64,000 bases of DNA from Isoptericola variabilis 225 (GTDB lineage Bacteria; Actinomycetota; Actinomycetes; Actinomycetales; Cellulomonadaceae), in contig NC_015588.1 in assembly GCF_000215105.1 (NCBI RefSeq), positions 2,914,001 to 2,978,000 of the forward strand, in the 5' to 3' direction. Position 1 is the stretch's first letter. Each line of letters opens with the position of its first letter. The notes beneath the pieces are model-generated. The model was not told where the DNA came from. It saw nothing but the letters and a program-made list of their open reading frames with translations, and did not search any database. The translations under genes and the position numbers were made by a program. This document shows, in pieces, positions 24,018 to 33,737 of this stretch.

Positions 24018-24767
24018 GTGGCAGAGCTGTTGATCCTCACGCCCGCCAGCGGCGGGTCCGTCGAGGTGCTGCCGGCCCTCGGGCTGCTCAACCACAAGGT
24101 CCGGGTGCTCCCGATGGAGCCGTCGGCGCTCGTCGACGCGCCCGACTCCGACGTCGTGCTGCTCGACGCGCGGCGCGACCTCGTCGCGGCGCGGACCACG
24201 TGCCGGCTGCTGCACGCGACGGGGCTGACGGTGCCCCTCGTGCTCATCCTCACCGAGGGCGGCCTGACCGTCGTGACGCACGAGTGGGGCGCCGACGACC
24301 TCCTGCTCGAGAACGCCTCCCCCGCCGAGGTCGAGGCGCGGCTGCGGCTCGTCGTCGAGCGCTCCGCGCGCGGCCCTGTGGAGGAGAGCCCGCAGGAGAT
24401 CTCCGCGGGCGAGCTCGCGATCGACGCCGGCGGGTACACCGCCCGGCTGCGCGGAAGGCCCATCGACCTCACCTACAAGGAGTTCGAGCTCCTCAAGTAC
24501 CTCGTGCAGCACCCGGGCCGCGTCTTCACGCGCGCCCAGCTGCTGCAGGAGGTGTGGGGCTACGACTACTACGGCGGCACGCGGACCGTCGACGTCCACG
24601 TCCGGCGGCTGCGCGCCAAGCTGGGGCCGGAGCACGAGCAGCTCATCGGCACCGTGCGCAACGTGGGGTACCGCTTCGACCCGCCGCGCGAGCCCCGCGT
24701 CGAGGCGGAGGAGACCGAGGGCGAGGGCGCAGGCGGCGCCGCGCGGTCGGTCAGGACGTCGCGCTGA
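24018..24767 (+). CDS. glnR: GlnR-like orphan OmpR-type regulator
   Basis: A 249-residue DNA-binding regulator. The receiver-like domain (1-120) begins [23 protein letters not shown] as in Streptomyces GlnR, keeps the aspartate at position 50 (VLLDARRD) and lacks the acidic pocket needed for normal phosphorylation. A winged helix follows (about 130-228) with [22 protein letters not shown] and [16 protein letters not shown]. GlnR controls ammonium assimilation and nitrogen uptake genes. The acidic C-terminal tail is longer than usual. A GTG start with GGAGG upstream is chosen where GlnR homology begins. Confidence 0.88.
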   Translation: MAELLILTPASGGSVEVLPALGLLNHKVRVLPMEPSALVDAPDSDVVLLDARRDLVAARTTCRLLHATGLTVPLVLILTEGGLTVVTHEWGADDLLLENASPAEVEARLRLVVERSARGPVEESPQEISAGELAIDAGGYTARLRGRPIDLTYKEFELLKYLVQHPGRVFTRAQLLQEVWGYDYYGGTRTVDVHVRRLRAKLGPEHEQLIGTVRNVGYRFDPPREPRVEAEETEGEGAGGAARSVRTSR

Positions 24768-24782
24768 GACGCTCGCGCCCGG

Positions 24783-24788
24783 TATGTT
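24783..24788 (+). promoter_or_regulatory. -10 box of a leaderless promoter
   Basis: TATGTT is followed by seven bases and then the GTG at 24796. The in-frame ATG at 24784 lies inside the box and is therefore an unlikely start. Confidence 0.6.
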
Positions 24789-24795
24789 CCGGCGG

Positions 24796-25743
24796 GTGAG
24801 CGTCGCCTCCCCGCCCGCCGACTACACCGCCGCCCTCGTCGAGGGCCCGTGGCGGCACGAGTTCGTGCCGGCCAACGGCGCGCGGTTCCACGTGGCGGTC
24901 GCCGGGCCGGAGCGGTCCGCGGGCGCGCGCCCGCCGCTCGTGCTCTTCCTGCACGGGTTCCCGCAGTTCTGGTGGGCGTGGCGCCACCAGCTCGAGGCGC
25001 TGTCCGACGCCGGTCTGCGCGTCGCGGCGATGGACCTGCGCGGCGTCGGGGGCTCCGACAAGCCGCCGTCGGGCTACGACACGCCGACCCGGACGCGGGA
25101 CGTCGCGGGCGTCGTGCGGTCGCTCGGGCACGACCGGGCCGTCGTCGTCGGGCACAGCACGGGCGGCGCGATCGCGTGGTCGATGGCGACGCTCCAGCCC
25201 GCCGTGACCGCCGGCGTCGCGGCCGTCGCCGCACCGCACCCCGCGCGGATGCACGCCTCGTTCCGCCAGCTCCTCACGCCGGCCGCGGTGCGCGCGCTCG
25301 CGTTCTACCAGGTGCCGACGCTGCCCGAGCGGCAGCTCGTGCAGGGCGACCTGGTCGACCGCGTCCTCGCCGCGGGCGCGGCACGGCCGCTCTCGCCCGA
25401 CGCCGTCGCGCGCTACCGGACGGTCATGCGCATCCCGTTCGCCGCGCACACCGCGATGGAGTCGCTGCGGTGGACCGTGCGCTCGTCGCCGCGGCCCGAC
25501 GGGCGCCGCTACCTGTCGACCGTGCGCCGTCCCGTCGGAGTCCCGGCGCTGCAGGTGCACGGCGGCGCGGACGGCTTCGTCCGGCGCGAGCTGGCCGACG
25601 CCGACGCCGCCGCGCTCGCCCGCGACTTCCGGTTCGAGGTGGTCGACGGCGCCGGCCACTTCCTCCCCGAGGAGGCGCCGGACCGTCTGAGCGAGATCCT
25701 GCTCGACTGGCTGCGCGGGACCGTCGTCGACGCCACCGCGTGA
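24796..25743 (+). CDS. Alpha/beta hydrolase, epoxide-hydrolase-like
   Basis: A 315-residue alpha/beta hydrolase. LFLHGFPQFWWAWRHQL near residue 55 gives the HGFP oxyanion motif typical of epoxide hydrolases and haloalkane dehalogenases. The nucleophile elbow is VGHSTGG, a serine where true epoxide hydrolases have aspartate, so esterase-like or other chemistry is likelier. The acid and histidine are probably in VHGGADGFV and GAGHFLPEEAP. It starts on a leaderless GTG and is convergent with nth, 3 bp apart. The natural substrate is unknown. Confidence 0.82.
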   Translation: MSVASPPADYTAALVEGPWRHEFVPANGARFHVAVAGPERSAGARPPLVLFLHGFPQFWWAWRHQLEALSDAGLRVAAMDLRGVGGSDKPPSGYDTPTRTRDVAGVVRSLGHDRAVVVGHSTGGAIAWSMATLQPAVTAGVAAVAAPHPARMHASFRQLLTPAAVRALAFYQVPTLPERQLVQGDLVDRVLAAGAARPLSPDAVARYRTVMRIPFAAHTAMESLRWTVRSSPRPDGRRYLSTVRRPVGVPALQVHGGADGFVRRELADADAAALARDFRFEVVDGAGHFLPEEAPDRLSEILLDWLRGTVVDATA

Positions 25744-25746
25744 GGC

Positions 25747-26484
25747 TCAGCCGCGCGGGCCGGGCTTGACGAGCTTCGCGGCGGCCACCGGGTCGGTCTC
25801 CCCGATCCCGTACGACGGGCACCACCGCGCCACGGGGCACGCCCCGCACGCCGGCCGCCGCGAGTGGCACACGCGGCGCCCGTGCCACACGAGGTGGTGG
25901 CTGAGCATCGTCCAGTCCTTCTTCGGGATGATCTGGCCGACCTCGTGCTCGACCTTGACCGGGTCCTCCGCCGTCGTCCACCCGAACCGGCGCGCGAGCC
26001 GCCCGAAGTGCGTGTCGACCGTGATGCCCGGGATGCCGAACGCGTTCCCGAGCACGACGTTCGCCGTCTTGCGCCCGACCCCCGGCAGCGTGACGAGGTC
26101 CTCCATGCGGGGCGGGACCTCGCCGTCGAACCGCTCGACGAGCGCCTGAGCCAGCCCGATCACCGCGCGGGTCTTGGCGCGGAAGAAGCCGAGCGGCTTG
26201 AGGATCTCCTCCAGCTCGGCCGGGTCGGCCGCGGCGAGCGCCTCGGCGTCGGGGTAGCGCGCGAAGAGCGTCGGCGTCGTCGCGTTCACCCGGACGTCGG
26301 TCGTCTGCGCGGAGAGCACCGTCGCCACGAGCAGCTCGAACGGCGTCGTGAAGTCGAGCTCGGCCCGCGCGTCGGGGTACGCCTTGGCGAGCTCCCGGTC
26401 GATGCGGCGGGCTCGCCGGACGAGCGCGAGACGGGACTCGCCGGTCGGCGTCGGGGGCGCGGTCTCGGACTCGGTCACAGCCAC
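25747..26484 (-). CDS. nth: Endonuclease III
   Basis: A 245-residue base-excision repair DNA glycosylase/AP lyase for oxidised pyrimidines. The helix-hairpin-helix with the catalytic lysine is [14 protein letters not shown]; the catalytic aspartate is in [14 protein letters not shown]. The C-terminal 4Fe-4S cluster is bound by cysteines in [17 protein letters not shown]. It is about 30 residues longer than E. coli Nth at the N-terminus. The GTG at 26484 is chosen because TACGCT lies six bases upstream; the next GTG (26478) is also possible. Confidence 0.95.
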   Translation of the reverse strand: MAVTESETAPPTPTGESRLALVRRARRIDRELAKAYPDARAELDFTTPFELLVATVLSAQTTDVRVNATTPTLFARYPDAEALAAADPAELEEILKPLGFFRAKTRAVIGLAQALVERFDGEVPPRMEDLVTLPGVGRKTANVVLGNAFGIPGITVDTHFGRLARRFGWTTAEDPVKVEHEVGQIIPKKDWTMLSHHLVWHGRRVCHSRRPACGACPVARWCPSYGIGETDPVAAAKLVKPGPRG

Positions 26485-26490
26485 ACGGGC

Positions 26491-26496
26491 AGCGTA
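26491..26496 (-). promoter_or_regulatory. -10 box of the leaderless nth promoter
   Basis: On the minus strand TACGCT is followed by six bases and then the GTG at 26484. Confidence 0.6.
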
Positions 26497-26647
26497 GCCA
26501 CCGCCTCCGACACCCGGCCGGGCGCGCCCCTCTCCCCCGCGTGATTTGGCGTCGTGAGGCAGACTGAGAACTAGAACACATAGTGCAGACACACCCGGAC
26601 GCGCGTCCCCACGCAGGTACGCCGCCCCTGACAACGTGAGGAATCCT

Positions 26648-27325
26648 GTGGACGACACCGTCGTGCTCTCCGCCCCCCTCTTCGCGGACATGGACAGCGA
26701 AGAGACCAAGGCGCTCTTCGAGTCCATGACCCCCGTCGAGCTGACGCGCGGGGACGTCCTCTTCCGAGAGGGCGAGCCGGGCGACCGCCTGTACGTGATC
26801 GCGCAGGGCAAGATCAAGCTCGGTCGCCGCTCGAGCGACGGCCGCGAGAACCTGCTGTCGATCCTCGGGCCAGGCGAGATGTTCGGCGAGCTGTCGCTGT
26901 TCGACCCGGGCCCGCGCACCGCGACCGCCTCGTCGGTCTCGGACGCGCTCGTCTACGAGCTGCGCCACCAGGCGCTCGTGCAGTGGATCGCTTCGCACCC
27001 GAACGTCGCGACGACGCTGCTCGGCGCCCTCGCCCGCCGTCTGCGCCGCACCAACGAGACGCTCGCCGACCTCGTCTTCTCCGACGTGCCGGGCCGCGTC
27101 GCCAAGGCGCTGCTCGACCTGTCCGCGCGCTTCGGCGAGCCCAACGACGACGGCATCCGCGTCGCGCACGACCTCACGCAGGAGGAGCTCGCGCAGCTCG
27201 TCGGCGCCTCGCGCGAGACGGTCAACAAGGCGCTCGCCGACTTCGCCACGCGCGGCTGGGTCCGCCGCGAGGGCCGCGCCGTCGTGCTGCTCGACATCGA
27301 CCGCCTGGAGCGGCGCGCTCGCTGA
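26648..27325 (+). CDS. crp: Crp/Fnr family regulator (mycobacterial CRP/GlxR type)
   Basis: A 225-residue global regulator. The cyclic-nucleotide domain spans about 10-120 and has [21 protein letters not shown] and the phosphate-binding cassette [18 protein letters not shown] dimer helix follows, then a winged helix-turn-helix with [22 protein letters not shown] as recognition unit. It closely resembles Mycobacterium tuberculosis CRP. GAGGA sits five bases before the GTG at 26648, which is preferred to the GTG at 26636. A strong terminator follows, so it is monocistronic. Confidence 0.93.
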   Translation: MDDTVVLSAPLFADMDSEETKALFESMTPVELTRGDVLFREGEPGDRLYVIAQGKIKLGRRSSDGRENLLSILGPGEMFGELSLFDPGPRTATASSVSDALVYELRHQALVQWIASHPNVATTLLGALARRLRRTNETLADLVFSDVPGRVAKALLDLSARFGEPNDDGIRVAHDLTQEELAQLVGASRETVNKALADFATRGWVRREGRAVVLLDIDRLERRAR

Positions 27326-27349
27326 TTGCTGCGTGCTTCCGCAGACAGG

Positions 27350-27393
27350 GAGGGCCCTCGCGGATCCGGTCACGACCGGACGCGAGGGCCCTC
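27350..27393 (+). terminator. Terminator of crp
   Basis: GAGGGCCCTCGCG pairs perfectly with CGCGAGGGCCCTC. The loop itself folds by TCCGGTC/GACCGGA, giving a nearly continuous 20-bp stem 25 bp after the crp stop. Confidence 0.9.
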
Positions 27394-27438
27394 TCCGTCC
27401 TGCTGGGTGCACCGCCTGCGGTCCTCAGGACCTGAGCG

Positions 27439-27846
27439 TCACCCCACCGCGGCGGTGGCCTCGACCTCGACGAGGTGCTCGGGCACGTCGAGCGCCGCGA
27501 CGCCGATCAGGGTCGCGGGCGGCGCCGGCGTGGAGCCCAGCCTCGCCGCCGCCCGGGCGACCCCCTCGAGGAACACGGGGAGCTTGTCGGGCGTCCAGTC
27601 GACCACGTAGACGGTCAGCCGGACCAGGTCGTCGAACGTGGCACCGGCTGCGGCGAGCGAGGTGGCGACGTTGACGTAGCACTGCTCGACCTGGGCGGCC
27701 AGGTCCCCCGCTCCGACGGTGACGCCGTCGGCGTCCCAGGACACCTGGCCGGCGACGAAGACGAGCCGGCCCGGGCTCGCGACGGCGACGTGGTGGTAGG
27801 CGCCGACCTCCGGGAGCCCGGCCGGGTTCGTCAGGGTGATGGTCAC
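27439..27846 (-). CDS. RidA family protein (first copy)
   Basis: A 135-residue YjgF/YER057c/UK114-fold protein. The N-terminal strands read AYHHVAVASPGRLVFVAGQVSWDADG. The arginine that binds the substrate carboxylate in canonical RidA (usually near the C-terminal side, in R-x-x-V) is not obvious, since the family's usual end ALVEIEA reads HLVEVEATAAV here. It may therefore be a non-deaminase subgroup. GAGGAG lies 6 nt before the GTG. It is separated from the second RidA gene by 207 bp. Confidence 0.78.
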   Translation of the reverse strand: MTITLTNPAGLPEVGAYHHVAVASPGRLVFVAGQVSWDADGVTVGAGDLAAQVEQCYVNVATSLAAAGATFDDLVRLTVYVVDWTPDKLPVFLEGVARAAARLGSTPAPPATLIGVAALDVPEHLVEVEATAAVG

Positions 27847-28053
27847 GATGGTTCTCCTCGATGTCGCCCCCGGCTCGGCATGCCGCCGCACCGTGGTCAC
27901 TTGTGTTACCGAGGGGGCGTAGGAGAGTGTGACGTGACGTGGAAGAACGCACTTTTCGGTGACGGAGGAACCCTGAGGTGTACCTGGGCCACATCGAGGC
28001 GTCCCGTCGGCACTTCGACGCATGACACCCCCGCCGGCGGGCGGAACGTCGAA

Positions 28054-28530
28054 CTACGAGACGAGCTCGACGATCAGCTCGACCTCGACCGGCGCGTCGA
28101 GCGGCAGGACGGCGACGCCGACGGCGGAGCGGGCGTGGACGCCGGCGTCGCCGAAGATCTCGCCGAGGACGGTGCTCGCACCGTTGACGACGCCCGGCTG
28201 GCCGGTGAAGGACGGGTCGGACGCGACGAAGCCGGTCACCTTGACGACGCGCGCGACGTCGTCGAGCGAGCCGACGACGGAGCGCACCGCCGCGAGCGCG
28301 TTGAGCGCGCAGGTGCGGGCCAGGTCCGCGGCGACCTCCGGGGAGACGAGCCCGTCACCCTCACCGACCTTGCCGGTGGCCGGCAGCGAGCCGCCGACGA
28401 ACGGGAGCTGCCCCGCGGTGTACACGGAGGAGCCCGAGCGGACCGCCGGCACGTAGGACGCGACCGGGGCCGCGACGTCGGGCAGCGTGATCCCGAGCTC
28501 CGCGAGGCGCGCGTCGACCGACACGCTCAC
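28054..28530 (-). CDS. RidA family protein (second copy)
   Basis: A 158-residue protein of the longer YjgF branch found in actinobacteria. It has YVPAVRSGSSVYTAGQLPFVGGSLPATGKVG and CALNALAAVRSVVGSLDDVARVVKVTGFV. It ends in VEVELIVELVS, the usual position of the trimer-interface strand. The GTG start overlaps the stop of the DUF4177 gene by 4 bp, so both are co-translated. In actinobacteria this pair lies near cell-wall or crp genes. Its enzymatic role is not established here. Confidence 0.82.
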   Translation of the reverse strand: MSVSVDARLAELGITLPDVAAPVASYVPAVRSGSSVYTAGQLPFVGGSLPATGKVGEGDGLVSPEVAADLARTCALNALAAVRSVVGSLDDVARVVKVTGFVASDPSFTGQPGVVNGASTVLGEIFGDAGVHARSAVGVAVLPLDAPVEVELIVELVS

Positions 28531-28691
28531 TGCCCGCCGGACGGGCGCTTGAGGTAGGCGACGAGCCCGGTGCCGTCGGGGCCGGGCACCACCTGGACGA
28601 GCTCCCAGCCGTCGGCGCCCCACTGGTCGAGGATCGCCTTGGTGTTGTGGATGAGGAGGGGGATCGTCGCGTACTCCCACGTGGTAGCCAT
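28527..28691 (-). CDS. DUF4177-like small protein
   Basis: A 54-residue protein reading WEYATIPLLIHNTKAILDQWGADGWELVQVVPG in its first two thirds. The WEY ... WGxDGWELV pattern is typical of the DUF4177 fold, a small alpha/beta protein of unknown function. It ends with a short basic tail. It starts on an ATG seven bases after TACGAT and is the first gene of the pair with RidA. It diverges from the penicillin-binding protein gene over 107 bp. Confidence 0.78.
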   Translation of the reverse strand: MATTWEYATIPLLIHNTKAILDQWGADGWELVQVVPGPDGTGLVAYLKRPSGGQ

Positions 28692-28698
28692 GCGGCCG

Positions 28699-28704
28699 AT
28701 CGTA
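28699..28704 (-). promoter_or_regulatory. -10 box of a leaderless promoter
   Basis: TACGAT on the minus strand is followed by seven bases and then the ATG at 28691. Confidence 0.6.
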
Positions 28705-28786
28705 GCCCGCGACGACGTCGCGCACCGTCCACAGGACCTGCACACCGGGGCCCGGGGCTTCTCGGGATCGGCCGATGGGCACCACG

Positions 28787-28792
28787 TAGGCT
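28787..28792 (+). promoter_or_regulatory. -10 box of a leaderless promoter
   Basis: TAGGCT is followed by six bases and then the ATG at 28799 of the penicillin-binding protein gene. Confidence 0.65.
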
Positions 28793-28798
28793 GGTGCC

Positions 28799-31168
28799 AT
28801 GGCGAATCCTGAGTCCCGCCGCATCACGCGAACGATGTCGGCGACGCAGCTCGTCGCCCTCCTGCTCGCCTTCCTGCTGGCAGCCGGCGCGGGCGGCGTC
28901 CTGGCCTCCGGACTCGTCGTCCCGCTGGTGGCGGCGGCGAACGTCGCGGCGAACAGCACCGTGCAGATCTTCGACGAGGTGCCCGACGAGCTCGAGCCGG
29001 GCCCGCTGTCGCAGCAGTCCCGCATCTACGCGAGCGACGGGACGCTGCTGGCGACGTTCTACGCGCAGAACCGCATCGTCGTGTCGCTCGACGAGGTCTC
29101 CGAGCACATGAAGAACGCCGTCGTCGCCATCGAGGACGAGCGGTTCTGGGAGCACGGCGGCGTGGACGTGCGAGGCATCACCCGCGCGCTCGCCAACAAC
29201 CTCGGCGGGAACTCGACCCAGGGTGCGTCGACCCTGACGCAGCAGTACGTCAAGAACGTGCTCATCGAGCAGGCCGTCGTCGCGGACGACCCGTTCGGCG
29301 TGCTCGAGGCGCGCGAGGACTCGATGTCGCGCAAGCTGCGCGAGGCCAAGCTCGCGATCGCGCTCGAGAAGCGCATGAGCAAGGAGGAGATCCTCCAGGG
29401 CTACCTCAACGTCGCGCAGTTCGGCTCGCGCAACATCTACGGCGTCGAGACCGCTTCGCAGTACTACTTCTCGAAGTCGTCCAAGGACCTCACGCCGGTC
29501 GAGGCCGCGACGATCGCCGGCGTCACGAAGGCGCCGAGCGCGTTCGACCCCACGGTCGACCCTGCCAAGGCCCAGGAGCGCCGGGACGCGGTGCTCTACA
29601 AGATGTGGCAGCAGGGCTACCTGTCCACCGCCGAGTACGACGAGGCACGGAACACCCCGCTCGAGGAGACCCTCAAGGTCAAGCCCGTCGAGGTCGGGTG
29701 CCACGGCGCGAAGGGCGCGGCGTTCTTCTGCGACTACGTCACCAAGGAGATCGTCCTCAGCCCCGCCTTCGGCGAGACGCGGGCCGACCGCGAGGCCCTG
29801 CTGTACCGCGGCGGCCTCGACATCCACACGACGCTCGACATGACGATGCAGGCGGCCGCCGAGAAGTCGATCACCGAGGCGGTGCCCGCGGAGGACCCGA
29901 GCCACCTCGAGGCCGCGATCGTCTCGGTCGAGCCGGGCACGGGCCAGATCAAGGCCATGGCGCAGAACGTGCCGTTCACCGACCCGCAGGACCCCGAGGC
30001 GGGGCGCCAGACCACGATGAACTACTCCGCCGACTTCCTGCACGGGGCGTCGCGCGGCCTGCAGCCCGGCTCGAACTTCAAGCCGATCGTGCTGGCCCAG
30101 TGGCTCAAGGAAGGGCACACGCTCCTCGAGACGGTCAACGCCAACCGCGTCGAGCGCGTCGTCGGCAACTTCAACACGCCGTGCCTCCCCCGCGGTCTCG
30201 GCCGTGACACGTGGGCACCGCGCAACGCCGAGGGCTTCCTCACCGGCAACATCTCGGTGCTGCGTGCGACGTACGAGTCGGTCAACACGGCGTACGCGTC
30301 GATGGGCTACCAGCTCGACCTGTGCGCCCTGCGCGACACCGCCTGGGACATGGGCTTCCGCCCGACGTCGTCCTCCGTGCCGCCGCGCGTGCTCACCGCG
30401 CCCGAGCGCACGGACATCGACGTCCTCGCGCCGATGGTCATCGGTACCCAGGAGACGACGCCGCTGTCGATGGCGTCGGTCTACGCCACGCTCGCCAGCG
30501 GCGGCACCTACTGCGACCCGGTCGCGATCACGAGCGTCACGGGCCCGGACGGCACCGAGTACGACGTGCCCGACGCGAACTGCAACCCGGACGCGCTGCC
30601 GGAGAACATCGCCAACACCGTGACGTACGCGATGGAGCGCGTCTTCACCGACGGCACCGCGCGGCGCGCGGGCGGGCTCGCCGACGGCCGCCCGGTCGCC
30701 GGCAAGACGGGTACGTCGCAGCTGTCCGCGCAGACGTGGTTCACGGGCTTCACGCCGAACCTCGCGACGTCCGTGTGGGTGGGCTCGATCGAGAGCGCGA
30801 CCGAGGACCACACCGACGGCATCACCGTCAACGGCCAGTTCTTCCGCGTCCTGTACGGCTCGAGCGTGGCCGTGCCCGCGTGGAAGTCCTTCATGGACGT
30901 CGCCGTCCAGGGGCTGCCGGTCCAGGGCTTCGGTCCGCCGGACCCGGCGCTCATCGGCAACCCGCCCGCGCCCAGCCGCCCGGCTCCTCCGCCGTCGCGG
31001 CCCGCTGCGCCGGCCCCGCCCGCCAACCCCGCCCCGCCGGCCGCGCCGAACGACGGCGGCGACCAGGGCGGCGGTGGCGGCGACGGCGGCGGGGACCAGG
31101 GCCCCGGCAACGGCGGCGGCAACGGTGGTGGCGGCGACGGTGACGGCGGCGACGGAGGTGACGACTGA
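28799..31168 (+). CDS. Class A penicillin-binding protein
   Basis: A 789-residue bifunctional peptidoglycan synthase. One N-terminal membrane helix (about 15-45) is followed by a GT51 glycosyltransferase domain with AIEDERFWEHGGVD and GASTLTQQYVKN. The transpeptidase domain has GSNFKPI (catalytic Ser about 425, Lys about 428), SVN in the TYESVNTAY region, and KTGTS at about 636-640. The last ~70 residues form a Pro/Ala then Gly/Asp-rich tail outside the membrane. The downstream phosphoesterase begins 11 bp later, so they are probably one operon. Confidence 0.93.
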   Translation: MANPESRRITRTMSATQLVALLLAFLLAAGAGGVLASGLVVPLVAAANVAANSTVQIFDEVPDELEPGPLSQQSRIYASDGTLLATFYAQNRIVVSLDEVSEHMKNAVVAIEDERFWEHGGVDVRGITRALANNLGGNSTQGASTLTQQYVKNVLIEQAVVADDPFGVLEAREDSMSRKLREAKLAIALEKRMSKEEILQGYLNVAQFGSRNIYGVETASQYYFSKSSKDLTPVEAATIAGVTKAPSAFDPTVDPAKAQERRDAVLYKMWQQGYLSTAEYDEARNTPLEETLKVKPVEVGCHGAKGAAFFCDYVTKEIVLSPAFGETRADREALLYRGGLDIHTTLDMTMQAAAEKSITEAVPAEDPSHLEAAIVSVEPGTGQIKAMAQNVPFTDPQDPEAGRQTTMNYSADFLHGASRGLQPGSNFKPIVLAQWLKEGHTLLETVNANRVERVVGNFNTPCLPRGLGRDTWAPRNAEGFLTGNISVLRATYESVNTAYASMGYQLDLCALRDTAWDMGFRPTSSSVPPRVLTAPERTDIDVLAPMVIGTQETTPLSMASVYATLASGGTYCDPVAITSVTGPDGTEYDVPDANCNPDALPENIANTVTYAMERVFTDGTARRAGGLADGRPVAGKTGTSQLSAQTWFTGFTPNLATSVWVGSIESATEDHTDGITVNGQFFRVLYGSSVAVPAWKSFMDVAVQGLPVQGFGPPDPALIGNPPAPSRPAPPPSRPAAPAPPANPAPPAAPNDGGDQGGGGGDGGGDQGPGNGGGNGGGGDGDGGDGGDD

Positions 31169-31179
31169 CCGGGCGCGGG

Positions 31180-32094
31180 GTGCGCGCCCTGCGGGTCGTC
31201 GGCGGCCTGGCCGCGCTCGGCGCGGCCGGGCTGGGTTACGCGCACCTCGAGACGAAGCTCTTCACGCTGCGCCGCGCCACGATCCCCGTGCTGCCCGCCG
31301 GCGAGCGTGACCTGCGCGTGCTGCACCTGTCCGACCTGCACCTGACGCCGACCCAGCGGCGCAAGATCGCATGGGTCCGCTCCCTCGCCGCGCTGGAGCC
31401 TGACCTCGTGGTCGACACGGGCGACAACCTGGCGCACCCGGACTCCCTCGGGCCGCTGCTCGACGCGCTCGAGCCGCTGCTCGAGACGACGCCGGGCGCG
31501 TTCGTCATGGGGTCGAACGACTACTACGCCCCGGTGCCGAAGAACCCGGCGCGCTACCTGCTGCCCGACGCCCGGGTCGCCCAGGCGGACCCGGTCCCGC
31601 TGCCGGCCGACCGGCTCGCGGGCGAGCTGCGCGTGGCCGGGTGGAAGGACCTCACCAACCGGCGCGACGTCGTCGTGGCCGACGGACGGCGCATCGACCT
31701 CGTCGGCGTCGACGACCCGCACCTCGACCGTGACCGGGTGCCGGACGGGCCGCCCGCCGACCCGGACGCGACCCTGCGCCTCGGCGTGACGCACGCGCCC
31801 TACCGGCGCGTGCTCGACGCGATGCACCGCGACGGCGTCGACGCGATCCTCGCCGGCCACACCCACGGCGGCCAGCTGCGACTGCCCCTCTACGGGGCGC
31901 TCGTCACCAACTGCGACCTCGACCGGCGGCGGGCGTCCGGCCTGCACGGCTGGCCCGGCCCGCGGCCCGACGAGATGGGCGGGAACGGCTCGACGTGGTT
32001 GCACGTGTCCGCCGGTGCCGGGACGTCCCCGTACGCGCCCGTGCGGTTCGCCTGCCGGCCCGAGGCGACGTTGCTCACCTTCACCGCCAGGTAG
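31180..32094 (+). CDS. Metallophosphoesterase, membrane-anchored
   Basis: A 304-residue calcineurin-like phosphoesterase with a short N-terminal hydrophobic segment (residues 5-22). All metal-binding motifs are visible: HLSDLHL, DTGDNL, MGSND, THAP and AGHTHGGQ. Related proteins act on the outer face of the membrane on lipid or nucleotide phosphoesters. It follows the penicillin-binding protein gene closely, as in many actinobacteria. The start is a GTG with a weak ribosome site. The CAGGTAGCGG at its stop resembles a lone array unit. Confidence 0.85.
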   Translation: MRALRVVGGLAALGAAGLGYAHLETKLFTLRRATIPVLPAGERDLRVLHLSDLHLTPTQRRKIAWVRSLAALEPDLVVDTGDNLAHPDSLGPLLDALEPLLETTPGAFVMGSNDYYAPVPKNPARYLLPDARVAQADPVPLPADRLAGELRVAGWKDLTNRRDVVVADGRRIDLVGVDDPHLDRDRVPDGPPADPDATLRLGVTHAPYRRVLDAMHRDGVDAILAGHTHGGQLRLPLYGALVTNCDLDRRRASGLHGWPGPRPDEMGGNGSTWLHVSAGAGTSPYAPVRFACRPEATLLTFTAR

Positions 32095-32128
32095 CGGATC
32101 TCGTTTTCGTCCTGGGCCGATCGTCCGC

Positions 32129-32134
32129 TATTCT
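32129..32134 (+). promoter_or_regulatory. -10 element of tRNA-Pro promoter
   Basis: TATTCT lies about 55 bp upstream of the tRNA, with TTTCGT 18 bp further up as a weak -35. Confidence 0.45.
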
Positions 32135-32189
32135 GGGCAGGCTTCCGCACGAGGGCACCGGCCCTCGGGTGTGCGCGGAAGCAGTCCCT

Positions 32190-32267
<78 letters not shown>

Positions 32268-32271
32268 CCGA

Positions 32272-32315
32272 AAAGGGCCGCTGACCTGGGCAGATGCTCA
32301 GGTCAGCGGTCCTTT
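32272..32315 (+). terminator. Terminator after tRNA-Pro
   Basis: AAAGGGCCGCTGACCTG pairs with CAGGTCAGCGGTCCTTT (one G-U pair) around a 10-nt loop, ending in TTT. Confidence 0.9.
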
Positions 32316-32344
32316 CGCGTTGGCCCGGAGCGACCTCTTCGCGC

Positions 32345-32935
32345 CTGCTGGGCATCTATCTGGGCATCAAACTCGGGCCGCGACTTCTTCGCGCGGGCGC
32401 TCGGCCTCGACCTTCTTCCAGGTCACAGCGTTGTCCTGTCGCACCTGACCTCTTCGTGCGTCGTCGCCCAGGAGTCGGTATCGGAACTCGAGGTCGTAGC
32501 GGTGGGCGTCGAACAACGCGTTCGCCCGATGCGCCTGCTCGAGGTCACGCGCAGGCGCGCGGTTGGCCAGCTACCGGCAGTAGGGCCGACGGGGAAGGCC
32601 TGGGGACCGGCGCATCACCGCGACGGGGATCCAGTAGGCGACGAACTCTCACGAGCGGGTGCATCATTTCCCCGCAGGCGCGCCTGAGAGCGGTACACCG
32701 CCGTGCGCCGCAGCACCTCGTTCACGTTCTCCAGCAGCCGGACACGCCGGCGATCCTCGCGTAGCTCGGCCGATTCCGAGGCCTTCACGCCCGGCCTCGG
32801 CGTCGGCGGGATGCAGCCACCGGGGCAGGTACGACTCGCTGTCCCCGAAGTCCTTTCGCAACCTGGTTGATCGGAGCCACACCGCGCCGGGCGACGTGCC
32901 ACGGCGCCGTCACAGAACTCCTTGGGGTGGGCCAG
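32345..32935 (-). pseudogene. Degenerate IS3-family transposase (OrfA and start of OrfB)
   Basis: Read on the minus strand from about 32935, short in-phase pieces match an IS3-type OrfA: HPKEF, then DFGDSESYLPRWLHPADAEAG, then GVKASESAELREDRRRVRLL...NEVLRRTAVY. An OrfB start then appears (MMHPLVR; VPVAVMRR; LANRAPARDLEQAHRANALFDAH). Each piece lies in a different frame and stops interrupt them, so several indels have occurred. The DDE catalytic part is absent. No terminal repeats could be fixed. It is dead insertion-sequence debris. Confidence 0.82.
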
Positions 32936-33093
32936 GACAACCCTTGGTCAGCACCAGCACCTCACGGCACCACAGGTCAGGCGTCACCTGTTCGTGCAGC
33001 AGTTCCGTTCTGATGGAGGCTCTGGTGTGTCGCGTTCCCCGGAGTCGAGAGTTACTGGATCTTTGTGCCACGTGACCCTGCCGGAAGGGCCTC

Positions 33094-33660
33094 GTGGGAC
33101 GTCGTAGGTATCCGCCGGAGTTCCGCCGCAAGGTGCTGGATCTGCTCGAGTCGGGTCGCACAGCAAGGTCGCGGACGTGGCACGCGACCTGGGCATCAGC
33201 GATCAGACGATCGACGCCTGGTGCCGTCACGACCGCGTCGATAGGGTCTTGAGCCCGGGCTGACCAGCGGGGCGAAGGCCGAGCTAGTTGCGGCCAAGGG
33301 AGCGGATCGCGGAGCTCGCGACCGATCTGGCGATCCGCCGGCGGGCGGGCGAGCTGTTCGGGAGGGTGGTGCCCCCAGGAGGCAGTCCGCAGCGATCGCG
33401 GTGATGGCCGGTGAAGGTTTGCCGGTGCAACCCGCGGTGCGGGCGCTGGGCTGCTCGGAGTCCGAGCTGCGACGCCTCGCTGGTGCGGTCTGCATCGGCC
33501 CGGCAGGTGCGCCACGCGCTGCCAACCGAGCAGATCCGCCCCAACCACGTCGCCGCACGTGGCATCTACGCTGCGCGGAGTGCACGCCGAGAGCCGACGT
33601 GCTCCTCGACGAGGACACCGGGCCGCGGGCAGCGCACGCCCATGTCGCGGACTGACGTGG
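33094..33660 (+). pseudogene. Second degenerate IS3-family transposase
   Basis: On the plus strand GRRRYPPEFRRKVLDLLESGRT begins at 33097. It continues after a frameshift as KVADVARDLGISDQTIDAWCRHDRVD, then GLTSGAKAELVAA. Further on, AIAVMAGEGLPVQPAVRALGCSES matches the OrfB start of the same IS3 type. Matching fades after about 33600, before the catalytic core. It lies opposite in orientation to the first remnant and differs from it in sequence, so these are two separate old insertions. The 160 bp between them hold no recognisable gene. Confidence 0.82.
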
Positions 33661-33737
33661 GTGGTGCTCGGTCGATGGACCCGGACGACGAGCAGGGGGG
33701 CTCCCGACGGAGCCCGCCCTGCCGCGTGAGTCGGACG

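Noticed and set aside
27890..27910. GlnR or CRP box upstream of the first RidA gene (GGTCACTTGTGTTACC)
   Set aside because: The half-site spacing fits neither consensus well enough to claim.
32950..33090. Small gene between the two IS3 remnants
   Set aside because: Open frames there show no start signal, no family resemblance and mixed codon bias.
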